Shown here in pieces: positions 60,793-64,000 of a stretch of DNA of 64,000 bases. Every line of letters begins with the position of its first letter. The first letter of the stretch is position 1. The position numbers and the translations under genes were made by a program. The stretch covers positions 57,500 to 121,499 of the forward strand of contig NZ_ALAP01000094.1 of assembly GCF_000280905.1 (NCBI RefSeq), read 5' to 3'. The DNA comes from Streptomyces sp. AA1529 (GTDB lineage: Bacteria > Actinomycetota > Actinomycetes > Streptomycetales > Streptomycetaceae). Below the pieces are notes generated by a model. That model did no database searches. It saw nothing but the letters and a program-made list of their open reading frames with translations, and had not been told where the DNA came from.

Positions 60793-62078
60793 AGCAGATG
60801 AGAGAGACGAGACAGGAGAGCGGCCGGCTCACCACGGTGGGTGGCGTGCGGCGAGCCGTGCGCCGCCTCGCCGGCATCCACGGTGTCCCGGCCGAACTGC
60901 GCGCCCGGCTGGTGGTGTCCGTCGCCGCCGTCGCACGGGACGAACTCGCCCAGGGCCGCGGTGTGCGGGTCAGCCTCGCGCAGGCGGGCGCGGGGGAGAA
61001 GCCCGGGGCCGGCGCGGCCCTCGCGTGCGTCCTGGCCCCCGTGGGCACCGTGTGCGGGGCCGGCCGGCGGGAGTTCCACGGACTGCCGCTGCCCGCGACG
61101 GCCGCCGCGGACGGTGCCGCGGTGTGGCACCTGCCGCCCCGCACGCCCGGGAACGGCGCCGCGCCTCTCCCGGAGGGCGGGGCGGTCCCCGACGGTGAGG
61201 CGGTCCCCGACGGTGAGGCGGTCCACGAGGAACTGCGCGCGGTACTGGACCGCTGCGACGCCGTGGAGGCCGAGCACCGCCTGCTGAAAGAGGAGTTGGA
61301 GGAGACCAACAGCGGGGTCCTGGCCCTCTACGTCCAGCTCGAGGAGCGCGACGAGCAGTTGCGCCGCGCCCACGGCCAGATGCTGCGCGAGCTGGAGGAC
61401 GCGCTGCGCCCGGCACCGCTCGACGTGTCCGGTCTGGAGCTGGCCGTGCACTACGCCCCGGCCGACACCGACGCACCCACCGGTGGTGACCTCTACGACT
61501 GGTTCCAGCTGCCGGACGGCACGGTGCACATCACCGTGGTCGACGCGCTGGGGCACGGGGTCCGCAGCACCGGAGCCGCGCTGAACGTCACCCAGACCGT
61601 GCGCACGCTCGCACTGGAGGGCCACCCGCCGGGGACCATCGTCGAGCGGGCGAGTGAGATCCTGGCCAGCATCGACCCCCAGCTGCTGGCCACCGTCCTG
61701 CTCGCCCGGGTGGACCCCGAGGGCGGGGAGGTGCTGCTGGCCAACGGCAGCCACCCGCCGGCCCTGGTCGTACGCGAGGACGGAGCTTCCTCCTACCTCC
61801 AGGTGGCCGGACGCGGGGTGGGGTTCCCGCTGCCGGGCAGCGAGGACGTGCTGCGGGCCCGCCTCGCCCCCGGTGACCTGCTGGTGCTGTACACCGACGG
61901 GCTGACCGAGAGCCGCAAGGATCCGCTGGAGGGCGAGGTCCGGCTGGTCGAGTCCGCGGTCCGGCACCGGCGGCGCGCCATCGAGGAGATCCCCGAGGCG
62001 ATCGCCGAGGACATGCACACCGTGGTGCTGCACCCGGACGACACCCTCGCCCTGGCACTGCGGCTGCCCCGCGGGTGA
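60789..62078 (+). CDS. SpoIIE-family serine phosphatase (RsbU-like)
   Basis: A 429-residue protein. The N-terminal half (1-205) contains a GHKL-like/sensor segment (LRARLVVSVAAVARDELAQG), a short tandem (VPDGEA)2-VHEE motif and a coiled coil (ELRAVLDRCDAVEAEHRLLK to LEERDEQLRRAHGQMLRELE). A PP2C/SpoIIE domain of about 220 residues follows: LEDALRPAPLDVSGLELAVH, TGGDLYDWFQLPDGTVHITV, VVDALGHGVRSTGAALNVTQ, LANGSHPPALVV, LYTDGLTESR. The acidic metal ligands (GGDLYDW; VDALGHG; YTDGLTE) are intact. It probably acts downstream of RsbT to dephosphorylate an anti-anti-sigma factor. It is coupled by ATGA to the preceding gene and ends the operon. Confidence 0.9.
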   Translation: MKQMRETRQESGRLTTVGGVRRAVRRLAGIHGVPAELRARLVVSVAAVARDELAQGRGVRVSLAQAGAGEKPGAGAALACVLAPVGTVCGAGRREFHGLPLPATAAADGAAVWHLPPRTPGNGAAPLPEGGAVPDGEAVPDGEAVHEELRAVLDRCDAVEAEHRLLKEELEETNSGVLALYVQLEERDEQLRRAHGQMLRELEDALRPAPLDVSGLELAVHYAPADTDAPTGGDLYDWFQLPDGTVHITVVDALGHGVRSTGAALNVTQTVRTLALEGHPPGTIVERASEILASIDPQLLATVLLARVDPEGGEVLLANGSHPPALVVREDGASSYLQVAGRGVGFPLPGSEDVLRARLAPGDLLVLYTDGLTESRKDPLEGEVRLVESAVRHRRRAIEEIPEAIAEDMHTVVLHPDDTLALALRLPRG

Positions 62079-62348
62079 GCGGCCGGCCGGCCAGCGGGTG
62101 GGCGGCCGGTGGGCCGGCGACCCGGTCGGCCGCGGCCTGCGGCCGGACGGGGCCCGGCCGGCTGGGAGGCGTGAACTCCTCCGTGCAGGGCACACGGACC
62201 GACGCACACGCCATATCCGCCGAACCGGGGAGGCGGCGAGCGTGATCACGTCGGCACCCGGCGCCGTGCGGCCCGGGGGTGAGGACACCCGTGGTGCACC
62301 TCGGCCGCCGCACCGCCGCCTCGCCGCCGACCAGGGACCGTCTCCACA
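62079..62348. other. G+C-rich intergenic region
   Basis: 270 bases of extremely G+C-rich DNA with repeated GGCCGGCC/GGCCGCGGCC words after the phosphatase stop. No gene is supported. A hairpin could form here, but the repeats allow many alternatives, so no specific terminator is called. Confidence 0.35.
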
Positions 62349-63932
62349 GTGATCAGAATCCTCAGCGTCGCAGCCCTCGCGCTCGCGGCCGTGCTGGCCG
62401 CCGCCCTGTCCGTGCAGTCCCCGTGGTGGTGGCTGCCCGCCGCGCTGCTGCTCGTACCCGCCGTGACCGGTGTGTACGACCTCCTCCAGCGCAAGCACGC
62501 GGTGCTGCGCAACTACCCGGTGCTGGGCCATCTGCGGTACCTGCTGGAGAGCATCCGCCCGGAGCTGCAGCAGTACTTCATCGAGCGGAACCACGACGGC
62601 CGCCCCTACGACCGCGACACCCGCGACCTGGTCTACCAGCGGGCGAAGGGCACCGCCGCCGAGGAGCCCTTTGGCAGCGAGCGGGACCTCTACGCCACGG
62701 GCTACGAGTTCCTGACCCCCTCCCTGGGCCCGGTGCCGGCCGCCGAGACACCGCCGACCGCGCGCGTCGGCGGCCCGGAGTGCACACAGCCCTACGACAT
62801 GGCGCTGCTCAACGTCTCGGCGATGAGCTTCGGATCGCTCTCCGCCAACGCCGTGCTCGCCCTCAACCAGGGCGCTGCCCTGGGCGGTTTCGCGCACGAC
62901 ACCGGCGAGGGCGGCATATCCGACTACCACCTTCGGCACGGCGGCGACCTGGTGTGGGAGATCGGCACCGGGTATTTCGGCTGCCGTACGGAGGACGGCG
63001 GCTTCGACCCGGACCAGTTCGCCGAGAAGGCCGCGCTCGACCAGGTCAAGTGCGTGGAGCTGAAGCTCTCCCAGGGGGCCAAGCCGGGCATCGGCGGCGT
63101 GCTCCCCGGCGGCAAGGTCAACGCGGAGATCGCGCGGGTGCGTGGGGTGCCGGAGGGCCGGACCGTGATCTCGCCGCCCTACCACCGGGTGTTCTCCACA
63201 CCGCGTGAGCTGGTCCGGTTCCTCGCCCGGATGCGGGAGCTGGCCGGCGGCAAGCCGGTCGGCGCCAAGCTGTGCGTCGGCAGCCGGCGCGATGTGCTGG
63301 CCCTGTGCAAGGCCATGCTCGCGGAGGGGACCGCGCCCGACTTCCTCGTCGTCGACGGCGCCGAGGGCGGTACGGGCGCCGCGCCGCTGGAGTTCTGCGA
63401 CCACATGGGTCTGCCGCTCTCCGAGGGGCTGATGACGGTGCACAACGCGCTGGTCGGTACGGGACTGCGGGAGGGGATCCGGATCGGCGCGAGCGGCAAG
63501 GTGGCCACCGGCGCCGACATCGTCAAGCGGCTGATCCAGGGCGCCGACTACACCAACGCGGCCCGCAGCATGATGTTCGCCGTCGGGTGCATCCAGGCCA
63601 TGAACTGCCACACCAACGCCTGCCCCAGCGGCGTCGCCACCCAGGACCCGCGGCGTGCCCGGGCGCTCGACGTCACCGACAAGTCGGCGCGCGTGCACCG
63701 CTTCCAGGACGCCACGGTCCGCAGCGCCCTGCGGATCATGGCCGCCATGGGGGCGAGTTCGGTGCGCGAGCTCGGACCGCACATGCTGTGCCGTCGGCTG
63801 GACCCCGTCACCATCCGTTCCGCCGCGCAACTGCACGAGTGGCTCACCCCGGGCCAGTTGCTCAAGGACCCGCCGGAGGACTGGGCCGCCGACTGGGCTG
63901 CCGCCGACCCGGACCGCTTCGCGGCTGCCTGA
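62349..63932 (+). CDS. FMN-binding glutamate-synthase-like protein
   Basis: A 527-residue member of the GltB central/FMN domain family (Glu_synthase), as found in stand-alone glutamate synthase-like proteins. Residues 1-45 are a membrane anchor (LSVAALALAAVLAAALSVQS, WWWLPAALLLVPAVTGVYDL). The TIM-barrel core reads NVSAMSFGSLSANAVLALNQ, GEGGISDYHLRHGGDLVWEI, KPGIGGVLPGGKVNAEIARV and DFLVVDGAEGGTGAAPLEFC, with GASGKVATGADIVKRLIQGA for the FMN phosphate site. The [3Fe-4S] cysteines are kept in GCIQAMNCHTNACPSGVA. It lacks the N-terminal amidotransferase, so it does not use glutamine by itself; electron donor and true substrate are uncertain. The start codon is GTG after a G+C-rich 270-base gap. 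Confidence 0.92.
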   Translation: MIRILSVAALALAAVLAAALSVQSPWWWLPAALLLVPAVTGVYDLLQRKHAVLRNYPVLGHLRYLLESIRPELQQYFIERNHDGRPYDRDTRDLVYQRAKGTAAEEPFGSERDLYATGYEFLTPSLGPVPAAETPPTARVGGPECTQPYDMALLNVSAMSFGSLSANAVLALNQGAALGGFAHDTGEGGISDYHLRHGGDLVWEIGTGYFGCRTEDGGFDPDQFAEKAALDQVKCVELKLSQGAKPGIGGVLPGGKVNAEIARVRGVPEGRTVISPPYHRVFSTPRELVRFLARMRELAGGKPVGAKLCVGSRRDVLALCKAMLAEGTAPDFLVVDGAEGGTGAAPLEFCDHMGLPLSEGLMTVHNALVGTGLREGIRIGASGKVATGADIVKRLIQGADYTNAARSMMFAVGCIQAMNCHTNACPSGVATQDPRRARALDVTDKSARVHRFQDATVRSALRIMAAMGASSVRELGPHMLCRRLDPVTIRSAAQLHEWLTPGQLLKDPPEDWAADWAAADPDRFAAA

Positions 63933-64000
63933 CCCGTACCTCGTCGTTTCCGCATCCGGCCGCCGAGCGGGCGGTGCGGGCGCGTGCACCGCGCGCCGCA

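Noticed and set aside
60042..63989. A minus-strand open frame of 1,315 codons opposite the phosphatase and glutamate-synthase-like genes
   Set aside because: It lies antisense to clear genes with intact motifs, is rich in Gly/Arg/His/Pro as expected for shadow frames in G+C-rich DNA, and has no recognisable domain.
1..64000. CRISPR array, rRNA, replication origin, phage structural genes
   Set aside because: No regularly spaced repeats, rRNA-like sequence, DnaA-box clusters or capsid/tail proteins were seen.

Overview
The window is very G+C-rich, uses many GTG and some TTG starts, and packs its genes into runs with ATGA/GTGA start-stop overlaps. Together with stressosome-type SpoIIE phosphatases, a twin-arginine lipoprotein transporter component, ROK, XRE and LuxR regulators and an RHS polymorphic toxin, this points to a Streptomyces-like actinomycete chromosome. 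No rRNA, CRISPR array or replication origin was seen; one tRNA gene is present.

Region 1 (1-12.7 kb) is mixed housekeeping: a DedA-type membrane protein cut by the window edge, a metallo-beta-lactamase-fold hydrolase, a membrane-anchored alkaline-phosphatase-superfamily protein, a fatty-acid desaturase with a candidate upstream operator, a VOC protein, a YrhK protein, an XRE regulator, a pterin carbinolamine dehydratase, an aldo/keto reductase, an acyl-CoA synthetase, a bile-acid-symporter-like protein and FdhD.

Region 2 (12.8-33.1 kb) is one long plus-strand block split by strong hairpins into four units. They are (a) a ROK regulator and a complete sugar ABC importer; (b) a Gfo/Idh/MocA dehydrogenase and a TIM-barrel isomerase; (c) a secreted sugar dehydrogenase with a PKD domain and a ThuA-DUF1080 protein; and (d) an eight-gene operon that is an actinobacterial variant of the ebo locus: INO1-like synthase, UbiA-like prenyltransferase, TIM isomerase, EboA, EboB-like TatD hydrolase, EboE, EboF-like phosphodiesterase and an exported TIM isomerase. 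I read (a)-(c) as uptake and 3-keto-sugar-type oxidation of a glycoside. Unit (d) makes or moves an unknown metabolite, possibly linked to the same sugar or cyclitol.

Region 3 (33.2-41.7 kb) starts at a tRNA-Leu(GAG). About 8 kb of foreign DNA lies between two diverged copies of a recombinase C-terminus that also carry the last seven bases of the tRNA. It holds decayed transposase DNA, a frameshifted lipoprotein, a secreted protein, a WXG100-like protein, a 1,399-residue RHS toxin with a variable C-terminus, its candidate immunity gene, and a frameshifted IS5-type element.

Region 4 (41.9-48.5 kb) has a PAS-LuxR regulator divergent from a tight three-gene operon: an ATP-grasp ligase, a dikinase-like protein with permuted domain order, and an MFS exporter. 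This looks like a small, undescribed biosynthesis-export unit.

Region 5 (48.6-57.3 kb) is a patchwork of small genes and gene remnants. It contains an Rrf2 regulator whose likely operator (GTAA-N9-TTAC) occurs twice, TetR, LysR and MerR regulators, and broken FtsX permease and Gfo/Idh genes. Region 6 (57.9-62.1 kb) is a five-gene RsbR-RsbS-RsbT-phosphatase-phosphatase stress-signalling operon. A glutamate-synthase-like FMN protein follows at 62.3-63.9 kb.
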